Source: CAZIFG01 sp964539135
Lineage (GTDB): Bacteria; Margulisbacteria; Marinamargulisbacteria; GCA-2716485; CAZIFG01
Length of the DNA stretch: 64,000 bases
Assembly: GCA_964539135.1 (NCBI GenBank)
Contig: CAZIFG010000002.1
Coordinates: 62,001 to 126,000, forward strand
Reading direction: 5' to 3'
Shown: positions 1-9,605 of the stretch, piece by piece
Layout of the letters: every line of letters starts with the position of its first letter
How positions within the stretch are numbered: the first letter of the stretch is position 1
Translations under genes and position numbers: made by a program
The notes under the pieces: model-generated
Told to the model about the DNA's origin: nothing
The model's input: only the letters and a program-made list of their open reading frames with translations
The model's database searches: none

Positions 1-598
1 CAAGCCAAAGGTCATTTCCTTCTCGTGTTCTTTCTCCAACCCCTGCGAATACCGAAATACCGCCATGTTGTTTGGCCATGTTATGGATAAGTTCCATAAT
101 AATAACGGTTTTACCAACGCCGGCACCCCCGAAAAGACCGGTTTTACCCCCTTTAATATAAGGGGCAACAAGATCAATAACTTTAATTCCAGATTCAAAA
201 ATTTGGTTATCAACCTGAATAACTTCAAAAGGAGGCGCATCCCGTCTTACAGCACGGTATTCGACATCTTTTAGATCTCCCATTTTATCTAAAGGCTCGC
301 CTAAAATATTAAAGAGACGACCTAAGGTATTTTCACCCACAGGAACTTGAAGGGGATTTCCTGTATCTTTAACAGGCATGCCACGACGAAGACCTTCTGT
401 CGCATTCACCGCAATAGCACGGACAATATTGCCTTCTAATTGAAGCGCCACTTCAGCAATAACCATAGATTTTTCACCTGGGGTTAGCTCCACTTCTATT
501 TCCAAACGATTTCGCGTGGCAGGAATTTTATCGGGAGGAAAAGCAGAATCGATAACCGGACCAATAACTCGAACAATTTTTCCATAGCTCTCTGACAT
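1..598 (-). CDS. atpD: ATP synthase F1 beta subunit (3' part cut by window edge)
   Basis: Catalytic subunit of F1: it binds ADP and phosphate and makes ATP on the cytoplasmic side of the membrane. Only the first ~199 residues are present; the gene runs off the left edge. The translation opens SESYGKIVRVIGPVID, typical of beta subunits, and carries the Walker A loop GGAGVGKT at about residues 157-164, followed by GERTREGNDL. An AGGAG motif lies 9 nt before the ATG at 598; an in-frame ATG at 604 is too close to it. It follows atpG by 12 nt as the last visible gene of the operon. atpC would be expected just outside the window. Confidence 0.97.
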   Translation of the reverse strand, partial: MSESYGKIVRVIGPVIDSAFPPDKIPATRNRLEIEVELTPGEKSMVIAEVALQLEGNIVRAIAVNATEGLRRGMPVKDTGNPLQVPVGENTLGRLFNILGEPLDKMGDLKDVEYRAVRRDAPPFEVIQVDNQIFESGIKVIDLVAPYIKGGKTGLFGGAGVGKTVIIMELIHNMAKQHGGISVFAGVGERTREGNDLWL

Positions 599-610
599 AT
601 ACATACTCTC

Positions 611-1489
611 CTATTTTTGTAGTGCTTTGAAGGTGCTGATAATTTCAGCAATTTCTTGTGTAATTTGACGTTGCCGCTCTTTGTTTAACTCTAAAGTAAG
701 TTCTTCTGTTAATGATTTTGTGTTATCAACAGCACTTTTCATGAGCATGAATCGTTGTCCAAACTCGGAGCTAGAGGAGCTTCTGACCGCATGAAACGTT
801 TTCAGTAAATAAAAATATTCCTTCATTTTTGACTCAACAGCATCTTTACTGGGCTCCAAAAAGTGGGGCGTTTGTAAAGGCGCTAAGGCATCGGCTAAAT
901 GAAGTTCTGAAGGAAGGGCGGGATAGAGCTGCTCACAGACCAAAGATTGGGTAATAATCGATTTAAACTCAAAATAAACACGGTAGACTTTTCGGCCTTC
1001 TTGAATATAAGACGAGACTTTCTGCCAGAGTAAGGCCAAATCATCAGGAAAAAAGGTATCTTTTTCAGGGTATAGATAATCAATTTTTGAGGGGTCATAA
1101 TGTTTCATCATGCCTTCAGCGCGTTTACCAATACAGAGTTTGTCAACCGTATTAAAGTCAAATCCCATACCTTCAATTTTATCGATAGAGAATTTCAGCA
1201 CATCGGTATTAAAGGAGCCGCAAAAGCCACGATTGGAAAAATTAAGGATAAACACAGGGGGTAGTGACGTATTCAGCGGGGGATTAAAAATTTGATCCGC
1301 CAAACGGCCATTTTCAGAGCACAAATATCCCAAAATCTTTTGAATTTGTTCAAGCGTAGCCTTACTTTTAGAAAGCTGATCATTAATCTTTTTAAGACGA
1401 CTAATAGTTACAATCTGCATCGCATATGTAATGTTATGGATGCCTTTGACGCCCTCAATTCGTGTTTTAATTTCGTAAACAGCTGGCAT
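611..1489 (-). CDS. atpG: ATP synthase F1 gamma subunit
   Basis: Central-stalk subunit whose rotation couples the Fo proton motor to the beta sites. The 292-aa length is normal. The N terminus has the family pattern IKTRIEGVKGIHNITYAMQI and the C terminus has NTKSLTEELTLELNKERQ followed by ITQEIAEIIS, the two long helices that form the coiled coil inside the alpha3beta3 ring. Its start lies 2 nt after the atpA stop and its stop 12 nt before atpD, so translation is probably coupled. The middle region is divergent, as is usual for gamma. Confidence 0.95.
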   Translation of the reverse strand: MPAVYEIKTRIEGVKGIHNITYAMQIVTISRLKKINDQLSKSKATLEQIQKILGYLCSENGRLADQIFNPPLNTSLPPVFILNFSNRGFCGSFNTDVLKFSIDKIEGMGFDFNTVDKLCIGKRAEGMMKHYDPSKIDYLYPEKDTFFPDDLALLWQKVSSYIQEGRKVYRVYFEFKSIITQSLVCEQLYPALPSELHLADALAPLQTPHFLEPSKDAVESKMKEYFYLLKTFHAVRSSSSSEFGQRFMLMKSAVDNTKSLTEELTLELNKERQRQITQEIAEIISTFKALQK

Positions 1490-1491
1490 AG

Positions 1492-2982
1492 TTAACCTAC
1501 AATACTCACAATTTTAGCTTTAAGTTTTTCTTCAAGTTCTTTAGATAACTTTTTACTGTCTCTAATTTCTGTCAAAATTTCAGGATTTTGCGTGCGAATA
1601 CTGTCCAATACCTTTTTCTCAAAGGATTTAATGGTACTCACTTCCAAATGCTCCAGAAGACCAGATACTGCCAAATAAATACTGACAACTTGCTCTTCAA
1701 CGGGCATAGTCGCATTTTTATCTTGTTTCAAAATTTCAACCAAGATAAGACCACGTTTCAGCTGTTTCTGTGTTTCTGCATCTAACTCAGATGCGAAGGC
1801 TGTAAACGATTCTTTTTCTCTAAATCGAGCCAGATCCAGTCTTAAGCGACCTGAAAGTTTTCGAATGGCTTCAATTTGAGCACTTCCACCCACCCGAGAT
1901 ACAGAAATACCAGCGTTAATCGCAGGTTTGAACCCAGAGTTAAAAAGAGCCGTTTGTAAGAAAATCTGACCATCCGTAATTGAAATAACGTTGGTAGGGA
2001 CGTATGTAGAAACGTCACCTTTTTGGGTCTCAATAACAGGGAGAGACGTAATAGAGCCACCGCCCAATTCCTGAGACAAACGAGCAGAGCGCTCAAGAAG
2101 ACGAGCATGAAGATAGAAAATATCGCCAGGAAACGCTTCTCGACCTGGAGGTCTTTTAAGAAGAAGGGAGATCATTCGGTAAGCATTCGCATGTTTGGTA
2201 AGGTCATCATAAACAATGAGAACATCTTTACCGGCGTACATAAATTCCTCAGCCATGGCCGTTCCAGAGAAAGGCGCCAAGAACTGCATCGCAGCAGGAT
2301 CATCCGCAGAGGCATCTACAATAATGGTGTAACTTAAAGCCCCATTTTTTTCGAGCATATCTTGAACTTCCACAATGGAGGCAGATTTTTTGCCGATAGC
2401 GACATAAATACAAAGTACACCACTGTTTTTTTGGTTAATAATAGTGTCCAAAGCCAGGGTTGATTTTCCAGTCTGTCTATCGCCAATAATCAACTCACGT
2501 TGTCCACGGCCGATGGGAATCAAGGCATCCACAACTTTATATCCGGTTTGAAGGGGAACTTTTACAGGCGTTCTATCAATAACGCCAGGAACTTTGGCTT
2601 CTACAGGACGAAATTGAGTACAGTTAATGGGACCTTTACCATCTATAGGTTCGCCCAAGGCATTCACAACACGCCCTAAAAGCGCATTACCGACAGGAAC
2701 TTCCATGATTTTACCTGTACATTTCGCCCAGGCTCCTGTACTAACAGATGTTTTTTTATCCAAAACAATAACAACAACTTCATCGTATTCTAGGTTGAAA
2801 ACAATACCAAAAATGGAATTGGGAAACTCGATCATTTCACCCAACATGGCATTGGGAAGTCCCCCAATACGCAAGATACCATCGGCACTTTCAATAACAA
2901 GACCCACTTCATCAGCTTCTACTTTAAATTGGTAGCCTTCCAAGCGATCCTTAATAAATGTTGAGACTTTTTCTAATTCCAT
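1492..2982 (-). CDS. atpA: ATP synthase F1 alpha subunit
   Basis: Non-catalytic nucleotide-binding subunit of F1 that alternates with beta. At 496 aa it is close to the usual length. The Walker A motif GDRQTGKS is present, as are LIVYDDLTKHANAYR (Walker B region) and SVSRVGGSAQ, which carries the arginine that reaches into the beta catalytic site. The N-terminal barrel reads DGILRIGGLPNAMLGEMIEF, a recognisable alpha signature. It begins one base after the atpH stop region and ends just before atpG, in the usual H-A-G-D order. Confidence 0.97.
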   Translation of the reverse strand: MELEKVSTFIKDRLEGYQFKVEADEVGLVIESADGILRIGGLPNAMLGEMIEFPNSIFGIVFNLEYDEVVVIVLDKKTSVSTGAWAKCTGKIMEVPVGNALLGRVVNALGEPIDGKGPINCTQFRPVEAKVPGVIDRTPVKVPLQTGYKVVDALIPIGRGQRELIIGDRQTGKSTLALDTIINQKNSGVLCIYVAIGKKSASIVEVQDMLEKNGALSYTIIVDASADDPAAMQFLAPFSGTAMAEEFMYAGKDVLIVYDDLTKHANAYRMISLLLKRPPGREAFPGDIFYLHARLLERSARLSQELGGGSITSLPVIETQKGDVSTYVPTNVISITDGQIFLQTALFNSGFKPAINAGISVSRVGGSAQIEAIRKLSGRLRLDLARFREKESFTAFASELDAETQKQLKRGLILVEILKQDKNATMPVEEQVVSIYLAVSGLLEHLEVSTIKSFEKKVLDSIRTQNPEILTEIRDSKKLSKELEEKLKAKIVSIVG

Positions 2983-2983
2983 T

Positions 2984-3523
2984 TTAGTTTCTCTCCCTCA
3001 AATAATGATTAACGTTAGATAGTAAGCGATCATACGAATAGTCGTAGACCTTACCGCCGGGCAATTTAACAACGATACCCGCGATTAACTCTGGATTGAC
3101 AGAGGTGGTTAGTATGATTTTTTGATTAAAAATAAGCTTAAGCTGTTCAATAAGTCCAGTCTCAAATGAGGGAGACAGGTCAATCGCAGTTTCAACATGA
3201 ACCAGCAATGTGCGGTGTGCCTCGCTAAGACAGGTATTAATTTTATCAGAAACCCCAGATAATGAGGTAATTTGATTGGATTGGATTAAGAGTTCAAAAA
3301 CGGTATCAAAAAGGGGGGATGGCATCAATCCAGGAAGCTCTTTAACGAGAGCAAGTTTTTCTTTTGCATCCAGTCGTTTATGGGTTAAGAGTTCCCTAAA
3401 CTCATTGTTTTTTTGAAACAATGAGGATAGCGAGAAAAGATTCCTCGCTATCGCTTCCGTTTGTCCGCTCGCTTCAGATTGGCTGCAGATCTTATCAAAG
3501 TCAATGGACACTGTGGTTTTCAT
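2984..3523 (-). CDS. atpH: ATP synthase F1 delta subunit
   Basis: Peripheral-stalk subunit that holds the top of F1 to the b subunits. At 179 aa it has normal length. Sequence identity within this family is low, but the C-terminal pattern NPELIAGIVVKLPGGKVYDY and the final SYDRLLSNVNHYL match the delta signature (a glycine-rich strand followed by a short helix). The position between atpF and atpA settles the call. Its ATG overlaps the atpF stop by four bases (ATGA), a standard coupling arrangement. Confidence 0.92.
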   Translation of the reverse strand: MKTTVSIDFDKICSQSEASGQTEAIARNLFSLSSLFQKNNEFRELLTHKRLDAKEKLALVKELPGLMPSPLFDTVFELLIQSNQITSLSGVSDKINTCLSEAHRTLLVHVETAIDLSPSFETGLIEQLKLIFNQKIILTTSVNPELIAGIVVKLPGGKVYDYSYDRLLSNVNHYLRERN

Positions 3524-4014
3524 GAGTTAGAAAGAGCCCTCATGTCTTCAAGACTTTTTTGAATCAGCGCTTCATGATCACGTGTTGTCAATTCTTTTTG
3601 AAAGACTTTTTTCAGGGTGAGCGTAATAATATCAGACGCATTCGCATATACATCTTCCAATAATTTTTTACGCTCATAAGAGGCCTCTTGTTTAAGACCA
3701 TCTAAGACCTGTTGTTTTTCCTGAAGCAGCTTGGCCAATTCATTTTTCTTGATCTCTTCTTTTTCTTGTCTGGCTTCGTCCAATATTTTTCTGGATTCAG
3801 TATGAATATCCGCAAGCTTCGCTTGATACTCAAGCATTAATCGTTTACTTTCAGCTGTAGATTCTGCCAGTTCTTTGATTAAAGATTCACGTTTTGCGTC
3901 TTCTGTTTCAACAATGTCAAAAAAAGAAGGGAGTGCAAATTTGTAAATCAAACCTAAAAGAATAATAAAATTAATGAGTGTCCAGAAAAAAATCCCTGAC
4001 GAAAATTCAAACAT
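3520..4014 (-). CDS. atpF: ATP synthase Fo subunit b
   Basis: Membrane-anchored peripheral-stalk subunit. The 164-aa protein has one N-terminal membrane helix (about residues 8-27, FFWTLINFIILLGLIYKFAL). A long charged helix follows, rich in Lys, Glu and Ala, with no predicted breaks to about residue 130, as expected for the b coiled coil. Only one b gene is seen, so the stalk is probably a b homodimer rather than b/b'. It lies between atpE and atpH. Confidence 0.93.
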   Translation of the reverse strand: MFEFSSGIFFWTLINFIILLGLIYKFALPSFFDIVETEDAKRESLIKELAESTAESKRLMLEYQAKLADIHTESRKILDEARQEKEEIKKNELAKLLQEKQQVLDGLKQEASYERKKLLEDVYANASDIITLTLKKVFQKELTTRDHEALIQKSLEDMRALSNS

Positions 4015-4036
4015 AAACCAGTATCCTTATTTTAAA

Positions 4037-4258
4037 TTAGTTAGATGATACAAGTAAGAATGAAATAACAAGCGCGTAAAGTGCAATCGCCTCAATAAAC
4101 GCAAAACCGATAAACATCAAAACGCGGAAAGCGCCTAATAAATCGGGTTGTCTTACGATAGAATCTAGCGTTTTAAAGTAAACAATGGCCAGTGAAAAAC
4201 TCACGCCCAAAGCTGCTAATCCTATTGCTAATGCCGCCCCTAATCCTGAAAGTTCCAT
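4037..4258 (-). CDS. atpE: ATP synthase Fo subunit c
   Basis: Forms the ion-carrying ring of Fo. The 73-aa protein is a two-helix hairpin with the polar loop RQPD (residues 36-39) and the ion-binding carboxylate Glu56 in GFAFIEAIALY. The residues around Glu56 (Ala57, no Ser/Thr pair) and the absence of the usual Gln in helix 1 argue for protons rather than sodium; this is inference. Helix 1 is poor in glycine compared with the common GxGxGxG packing motif (it reads AALAIGLAALGVSFSLA), which may change ring size or packing. Confidence 0.95.
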   Translation of the reverse strand: MELSGLGAALAIGLAALGVSFSLAIVYFKTLDSIVRQPDLLGAFRVLMFIGFAFIEAIALYALVISFLLVSSN

Positions 4259-4349
4259 TAAAATTTCCTCCTCAAATTATTTTTTTTTTTAACGTTCTGT
4301 TTTTATATCGTATTTGACGATGAACCGTCAATAGATGAATTCTTAAATT

Positions 4350-5051
4350 TTAGTGAGAGTCGCCAACAGCTTCTCGAATATAAAAAGCCGTGAGATATAC
4401 AAAAATAAAAGATTGAATAAAAGCAACAAAAATTTCAAACATAGAAATGGCCATCACACCTGCGAAGGGGAGGAACTTAATAAAAGGGGTTGCCATAATC
4501 GTGAGAGTACAAAAAATGGTTAATACTTTATGACCCGCAAGCATATTGGCAAAAAGTCGAAGGCAAAGCGAAAAAGGTCTGGCCAATTGGCTGACAATTT
4601 CAAGCGGCACAAAAAAGGGAATCATGACCTTAGGGATGCCGCCGGGTACAAAGTGGTTGGCATAGTGGAAGCCATGAACCCGAATGCCAGAGGCAATGGA
4701 AATAACAAAGACAAGGATAGACATCGCAGCTGTGAAATTGATATTTCCAGAGGGAGATTCAGAGCCGGGGATGAGTCCAGATAAATTATTAAAAAGAACG
4801 AAAAGATAAAGTGTAATTAAAAAAGAAAAAATAAGCCGATTGGTTTTTTTAAATCCATCCCCAAAGGAGCTGGTGATAAAGGTATAGAGATAGCGTTGGA
4901 TTTGACGCAATCGCGGACTCTTGTTGGCCAGTAAGAGCAAGACAAAGATGGTCAATCCTGTGCCCCACATCACAACGACGGGTAAGGTAATAGACAAATC
5001 AATCCCTTGAACATGCAAGGGGTATAGGGGTTCTAGGTGTTCTGCAGACAT
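4350..5051 (-). CDS. atpB: ATP synthase Fo subunit a
   Basis: Membrane stator subunit that provides the two proton half-channels. At 233 aa it is compact but complete. The essential arginine lies in SLCLRLFANMLAGHKVL, and the last helix has the conserved FVAFIQSFIFVYLTAFYI pattern. There are about five membrane segments. It is the first gene of the visible operon; no atpI precedes it. The 114-nt gap to the divergent gene at 5166 must hold the operon promoter, but no convincing -35/-10 pair stands out. Confidence 0.95.
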   Translation of the reverse strand: MSAEHLEPLYPLHVQGIDLSITLPVVVMWGTGLTIFVLLLLANKSPRLRQIQRYLYTFITSSFGDGFKKTNRLIFSFLITLYLFVLFNNLSGLIPGSESPSGNINFTAAMSILVFVISIASGIRVHGFHYANHFVPGGIPKVMIPFFVPLEIVSQLARPFSLCLRLFANMLAGHKVLTIFCTLTIMATPFIKFLPFAGVMAISMFEIFVAFIQSFIFVYLTAFYIREAVGDSH

Positions 5052-5165
5052 AGTTAATCCTCGGTTAATAAATTTATGCGGTCATTCTAACGCAGACAAA
5101 GACTTTATGTCGAGTAGGGGGGTAGAAAATGTTTAAAAAAGCGAGGAAGGGGTAATTATAAAGAT

Positions 5166-7091
5166 ATGCGGATAGCGACAATTTTAAAGAATATCTATAG
5201 CAGACTCAAAAGTTGGGGTATTTTCTTGTTTTTTTTAAGCATAGCCCTGCCAATTCATGCCAATAGTAACATGATGAAATTTCAGAGTGTAAATGATCAA
5301 ATTCCCACATTTGGAACCAGAAGTACAGGAACGCGCTTGGTATTTTGGGAAGGATTAGCCGCAAACGCGGTCGATTATGGCTTGGGCGTGGGGCCTAGTC
5401 AGATGTGGTATAGTGTGCCCCAGGCATTAAATACGCAATCTCATATTTTTTATGCAGGGACAACGCCGCTCATGAAAATCCAGGGAGATGGAAAGGTAGG
5501 TATTGGTACGAGTGCGCCATCAGAAGCATTAAGCGTGGTTGGAAATGTGAATGCGTCTGCTTTTATAGGTAATGGAGCGGCGCTGACAGGCGTTGTGGCA
5601 ACAGGACTTGCGGCAGATGCGGTGAGTAGTATAAATATTGCCGCCAATGCAGTTAAAACAGGGCATATTTTAGATGGAACTATTTTAAATGCAGATTTAT
5701 CATCAGGTACGTATGCAAATATTACCGGACTCGGGACCTTAACAACTCCCATTCTCATGAACTTGGGCATAGCAGCCCCTCCCTCGGTTGTAGCAAGGAG
5801 TTCCGGAACACGAGTGGTATTGTGGCCACAGGTAAATGCAACAGATGTCGACTATGCATTGGGAATAGAATCAGGGGTTCAATGGTACTCTGTTCCCGGA
5901 ACAACCTCAGCTTACAGTCATAAGTTTTACGCTGGAACAACGGAACTCATGAGAATTAGAGGGGATGGTAATGTAGGGATTGGAACAGGTTCTCCGACGC
6001 GTAAATTAAGCGTCAATGGGGATATAGAGTCAGCGTCTACCATTTATGCGGTGGGGGATATAAGCGTAGGCGGAACATCTTGGTTAGGGGCAGGCATAAA
6101 AGTGCCAGGTCCTTCAAGTACATTTGGAAGTAACACCGGCCCAGTAGGACAAGGCTTGTATATGGGGTGGAACAGAGGTTTAGGTGGAGGGGCCAGTTAT
6201 TTTGCCAACCAAAAAGGGTTGGGTGGAACAGATGGCTTTGAATTTTTGATGTACGATAATAGTAACGCATTTATATCGAAGCCTTTGGTGATACGTGAAA
6301 GCGGGATTGCCGTTTCTGGAAATATTAATTTCTACAATTCATTTGGGACAGCGGCTCCGGCATTAAATGGCACAACTGTCGGAACACGAATTGTGTTGTG
6401 GAATAGTGCTGGGCCAACTTACACCAATTATGCCATAGGTATGGACAATAACACCTTATGGTATTCCATTCCGTCAGCGACCTCTGTGCACGCATATAAA
6501 TTTTATGGTGGAGCAACAGAGGTCATGGAGATTAAGGGAGATGGTAAGGTTTTGGTAAACACCATCTCTCAGTGGCAGTTGGTAGATATCGATACCTTTG
6601 ATAATACTACAGATGGCTGGACAGTAAATAACGTTTATAGCAATGGTGTGGGATATCAGCAAATTAATATGTCTGGATCTAATATGAAGGGACGGTGGAT
6701 GTTAGGAGGATCGAGTAAATTTGGAGTAGGGGCAACAGCAACCAAAACATTTACATTACCAAGTAGCTATACACACGTTAAAATCAAATTTACGCTGTAT
6801 TTGATAGACAGTTGGGGCACGCCAGAATATTTTAAGATGTATTTAGATGCGAATGCCAATACAGAGGCAAATCTAATATGGTATCAACGGCAAGATGATA
6901 TCTTTGCAAATAAAAACAGCAGTTCGTATGGATTTACCACATGGACGGATTTGGTAATTCCTGTTGAAGTGATACTGCCCTATAGTGCCGTAGGAGGATC
7001 TTCCTTGTCACTTTTTCTTAAATCTACCTTGGATCAAGATGCGACTGATGAATCCTGGGGGATCTCAGATTTCGAGCTTTACGTCAGATAA
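5166..7091 (+). CDS. Secreted 'GIGT' repeat protein, copy 1 (641 aa)
   Basis: Function unknown; probably a surface or secreted fibre-like protein. A signal peptide is visible (hydrophobic residues 17-31, likely cleavage after IHA at about 32). Three copies of an ~80-residue unit follow, at roughly residues 35-115, 200-280 and 395-470. Each has a G-TR-(L/I)V-(F/L)W strand, a WYS(V/I)P motif, an F-YxG-(T/A)T segment and, in the first two, GDGxVGIGT. Such GIGT-PxxxLxVxG repeats are common in phage tail-fibre-like and cell-surface proteins. The C-terminal ~170 residues, starting QWQLVDIDTFDNT and ending DESWGISDFELYVR, are shared with the next three genes. It is the longest copy and heads the tandem array. 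The Shine-Dalgarno is weak (GAGGAAGGGG about 20 nt upstream), so the start is less certain. Confidence 0.85.
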   Translation: MRIATILKNIYSRLKSWGIFLFFLSIALPIHANSNMMKFQSVNDQIPTFGTRSTGTRLVFWEGLAANAVDYGLGVGPSQMWYSVPQALNTQSHIFYAGTTPLMKIQGDGKVGIGTSAPSEALSVVGNVNASAFIGNGAALTGVVATGLAADAVSSINIAANAVKTGHILDGTILNADLSSGTYANITGLGTLTTPILMNLGIAAPPSVVARSSGTRVVLWPQVNATDVDYALGIESGVQWYSVPGTTSAYSHKFYAGTTELMRIRGDGNVGIGTGSPTRKLSVNGDIESASTIYAVGDISVGGTSWLGAGIKVPGPSSTFGSNTGPVGQGLYMGWNRGLGGGASYFANQKGLGGTDGFEFLMYDNSNAFISKPLVIRESGIAVSGNINFYNSFGTAAPALNGTTVGTRIVLWNSAGPTYTNYAIGMDNNTLWYSIPSATSVHAYKFYGGATEVMEIKGDGKVLVNTISQWQLVDIDTFDNTTDGWTVNNVYSNGVGYQQINMSGSNMKGRWMLGGSSKFGVGATATKTFTLPSSYTHVKIKFTLYLIDSWGTPEYFKMYLDANANTEANLIWYQRQDDIFANKNSSSYGFTTWTDLVIPVEVILPYSAVGGSSLSLFLKSTLDQDATDESWGISDFELYVR

Positions 7092-7135
7092 AAAAATGCA
7101 TAAAAAAAAGAGCTTTGGTGTTGTATAATAAGGGT

Positions 7136-8404
7136 ATGATATTTTGGCGTGTCTTCAGTTATAGTTTCATACGGGGTCCAGCTGTTTTTTTTGGAGTTAT
7201 GGTACTTGGATTTAACCTTCACGCTGAGAACAATGTCTTCAAATTCGCCAATAGCGGCAATTCGGCGCCCTCCTTTACCACAAGGAGCGATGGCACTCGA
7301 CTTGTTTTAGGAGATACCCTCAGTGCAACAGCCACGGATTATGCCATAGGGGTCAGTTCGAATGCCATGTGGTATACAGTTCCTACTGCCAGTTCAGCGT
7401 ATTCGCATAAGTTCTATATCGGAACAACAGGAATCATGAACATTCAAGGCGATGGTAAAGTGGCGATAGGCACAACAGCAGCCCCTAGTGGTACCTTGGA
7501 TATCATATCATCCAGCACCCCAACGCTATATCTTGGGAAGGCACTGTATTTCGGGAATGCAAATCATGGTGTGATAAAACAGTACCGCAATGCCAATGAC
7601 GTGGGGTTTTATACAACAAATGGTGGCGGGACTTCAGACCTTTATTTATCTGCAGCTTACAATACAGCGCCCAATACACAGTTTATACTGAGAAATGGGG
7701 GGAATGTCGGCATAGGAACGGATTCTCCAACGGAAGTGTTACAGGTCAGTGGGAATATCAGTGCCAATGCACTCATGATACGGGGGGTAAGTCAGTGGCG
7801 GTTGATAGATTCAGATACCTTTGTAAACACCTCAGATGGGTGGGCTTCTAACGTGGGTACCCCCTACCAACAACTGTCAATGTACGGGACAACGCTGCAG
7901 GGGCAATGGATGTTAGGGGGATATAATAAATTTGGTCAGAGCGCCTATGCCAGTAAAAGTTTTACCGTGCCAGCTACTTATACAGAAATTCGAATTAAGT
8001 TCAAACTCTATTTAATAGACACGTGGGATGGATGGGATACGGGGACATATGCAGAGGGAGAATGCATGAAGATTTATTTAGCAACATCCGCAGACAGTAG
8101 TAAACTGATATGGTATGAAAAACGATTTTCAGGAGATAGACAAACAGGGGATGCGGGCGGGTATCACAGTTTAGATAAAGTATATGCCAATAATAATGCC
8201 TATGGAAACACCTCAAATAATTCAAATGGTGCATGGTATAACTACAACGACATGCTGACAGACATTGATATTATTTTGCCTTATAGCGTTGTGAATGCCA
8301 ATTTAAGCAGTGGGAAAATGCCATTGTATTTAACATCAACGCTAAATCAACCCGAAACAGATGAATCCTGGGGAATTTCAAACGTGGAGATTTATGCGCG
8401 TTAA
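7136..8404 (+). CDS. Secreted 'GIGT' repeat protein, copy 2
   Basis: Second member of the tandem family, about 422 aa from the ATG at 7136; an in-frame TTG at 7115 is less likely. The signal peptide ends near LHA-ENN. One N-terminal unit is present (SDGTRLVLGDTLSATATDYA, then MWYTVP, then GDGKVAIGT). A middle segment with VGFYTTNGG and LYLSAAYN follows, then a second GIGTDSPTEVLQVSGNISA unit, then the shared C-terminal domain ending DESWGISNVEIYAR. The middle segment is shared with copies 3 and 4 but not copy 1. No function can be assigned. The final codons overlap the start of copy 3. Confidence 0.85.
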   Translation: MIFWRVFSYSFIRGPAVFFGVMVLGFNLHAENNVFKFANSGNSAPSFTTRSDGTRLVLGDTLSATATDYAIGVSSNAMWYTVPTASSAYSHKFYIGTTGIMNIQGDGKVAIGTTAAPSGTLDIISSSTPTLYLGKALYFGNANHGVIKQYRNANDVGFYTTNGGGTSDLYLSAAYNTAPNTQFILRNGGNVGIGTDSPTEVLQVSGNISANALMIRGVSQWRLIDSDTFVNTSDGWASNVGTPYQQLSMYGTTLQGQWMLGGYNKFGQSAYASKSFTVPATYTEIRIKFKLYLIDTWDGWDTGTYAEGECMKIYLATSADSSKLIWYEKRFSGDRQTGDAGGYHSLDKVYANNNAYGNTSNNSNGAWYNYNDMLTDIDIILPYSVVNANLSSGKMPLYLTSTLNQPETDESWGISNVEIYAR

Positions 8405-9605
8405 ACACAAAATAAGTTTAGGGTTAATGATGTTAATGACAACCTGTACTTTAATGCAGGCAGACAGTAATCTTTTTAAATTTCAAAACTCAGGATTCGG
8501 TATTCCAACCTTTACCTCGCGGAGTGCGGGAACACGTATTCTGTTTAAAGACACATTGGCTTCCAATGCAGTGGATGACGCTATAGGCGTAGGACCAAAC
8601 GAAATGTGGTATTCGGTAACCAGTACAGCCTCTTCAAGTCATAGACATCTGTTTTATGCAGGTGCTACTCCAATTATGGTATTAAGAACATTAGGAGGTG
8701 TCCCTGCTATCGGTATAAATCAAGGGGCACCTACATATACCCTGGATGTATATCCTCAAGATGCAAAAGTGGGGACTTCAAGTCTAATTCAAGGGGCTTT
8801 GTATTTGGGGGCTGCCAATTATGGCATGAAACGACAGTATAGAAATGGAAATGATGTGGGCTTTTATACACAAGGCGCGGACCTATATCTAAGTTCAAAT
8901 AGTAACACCCCCAATACACAATTTGTATTAAAAAATAATGGAAATATAGGCATTGGAACAGATACGCCAAGTGAAAAATTACAGGTTATTGGTAATGTCA
9001 GTGCCAATAACCTGTACGCAGGCGGGAATTTACAGTGGCAATTGATAGATTTAGACACCTTTAACAACACAGCAGATGGTTGGACCTCTAACCTATCTGG
9101 AACAATATGGCAAACGCACAGCATGAATGGAACCACCTTGTTAGGAAGGTACATGTTGGGGGGGTATAACAAATTTGGATCTGGGCATTACGCTCAAAAA
9201 AGTTTTCCCCTTCCTACAACATATACAGAAGTGCGAATCAGATTTAAATTGTACTTAATAGATTCCTGGGGTGACCCTGCAGAGTATTTTAAAATACATT
9301 TAGCTACAAATGGAGGCGCAAGTAACAGTAATTTGATCTATTATGAAAAAAGGGAGTTTGCAAACGAGCCTGTTCCAAACACTGTCCTCATATACAGAAG
9401 CACACAAGGCTATGGGGAGTTAGCTCTGCCTTATGGTATTGGGTGGGAAGATCTGGTGTTAGATATAGACATTGTCATTCCCAAAAGTAGCTTAGATGCC
9501 TTATCCATTTCAGGATCTTTGCCAGTGTATCTTACCTCAACTTTAGATGAGGGAGCCACTAATGAATCTTGGGGGATTTCGGAGTTTGAAGCATATGTGC
9601 GTTAA
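8394..9605 (+). CDS. Secreted 'GIGT' repeat protein, copy 3
   Basis: Third tandem member, about 403 aa. The start at 8394 (MRVKHKISLGLMMLMTTC) is preferred over a longer reading from 8361. It has a GGAG 5 nt upstream and gives a clean signal peptide, whereas the longer form does not. The ATG lies inside the last codons of copy 2, giving an 11-nt overlap (ATGCGCGTTAA). The same modules follow as in copy 2: SAGTRILFKDTLAS, WYSV, VGFYTQGADLYLSSNSN, GIGTDTPSEKLQVIGN, then the C-terminal domain ending NESWGISEFEAYVR. The first GDGxVGIGT motif is degraded here. Confidence 0.85.
   Translation: MRVKHKISLGLMMLMTTCTLMQADSNLFKFQNSGFGIPTFTSRSAGTRILFKDTLASNAVDDAIGVGPNEMWYSVTSTASSSHRHLFYAGATPIMVLRTLGGVPAIGINQGAPTYTLDVYPQDAKVGTSSLIQGALYLGAANYGMKRQYRNGNDVGFYTQGADLYLSSNSNTPNTQFVLKNNGNIGIGTDTPSEKLQVIGNVSANNLYAGGNLQWQLIDLDTFNNTADGWTSNLSGTIWQTHSMNGTTLLGRYMLGGYNKFGSGHYAQKSFPLPTTYTEVRIRFKLYLIDSWGDPAEYFKIHLATNGGASNSNLIYYEKREFANEPVPNTVLIYRSTQGYGELALPYGIGWEDLVLDIDIVIPKSSLDALSISGSLPVYLTSTLDEGATNESWGISEFEAYVR

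Noticed and set aside
7124..7129. Perfect TATAAT 7 nt before the copy 2 ATG, as a promoter for leaderless translation
   Set aside because: No plausible -35 at the right distance, and such hexamers are frequent in this AT-rich sequence.
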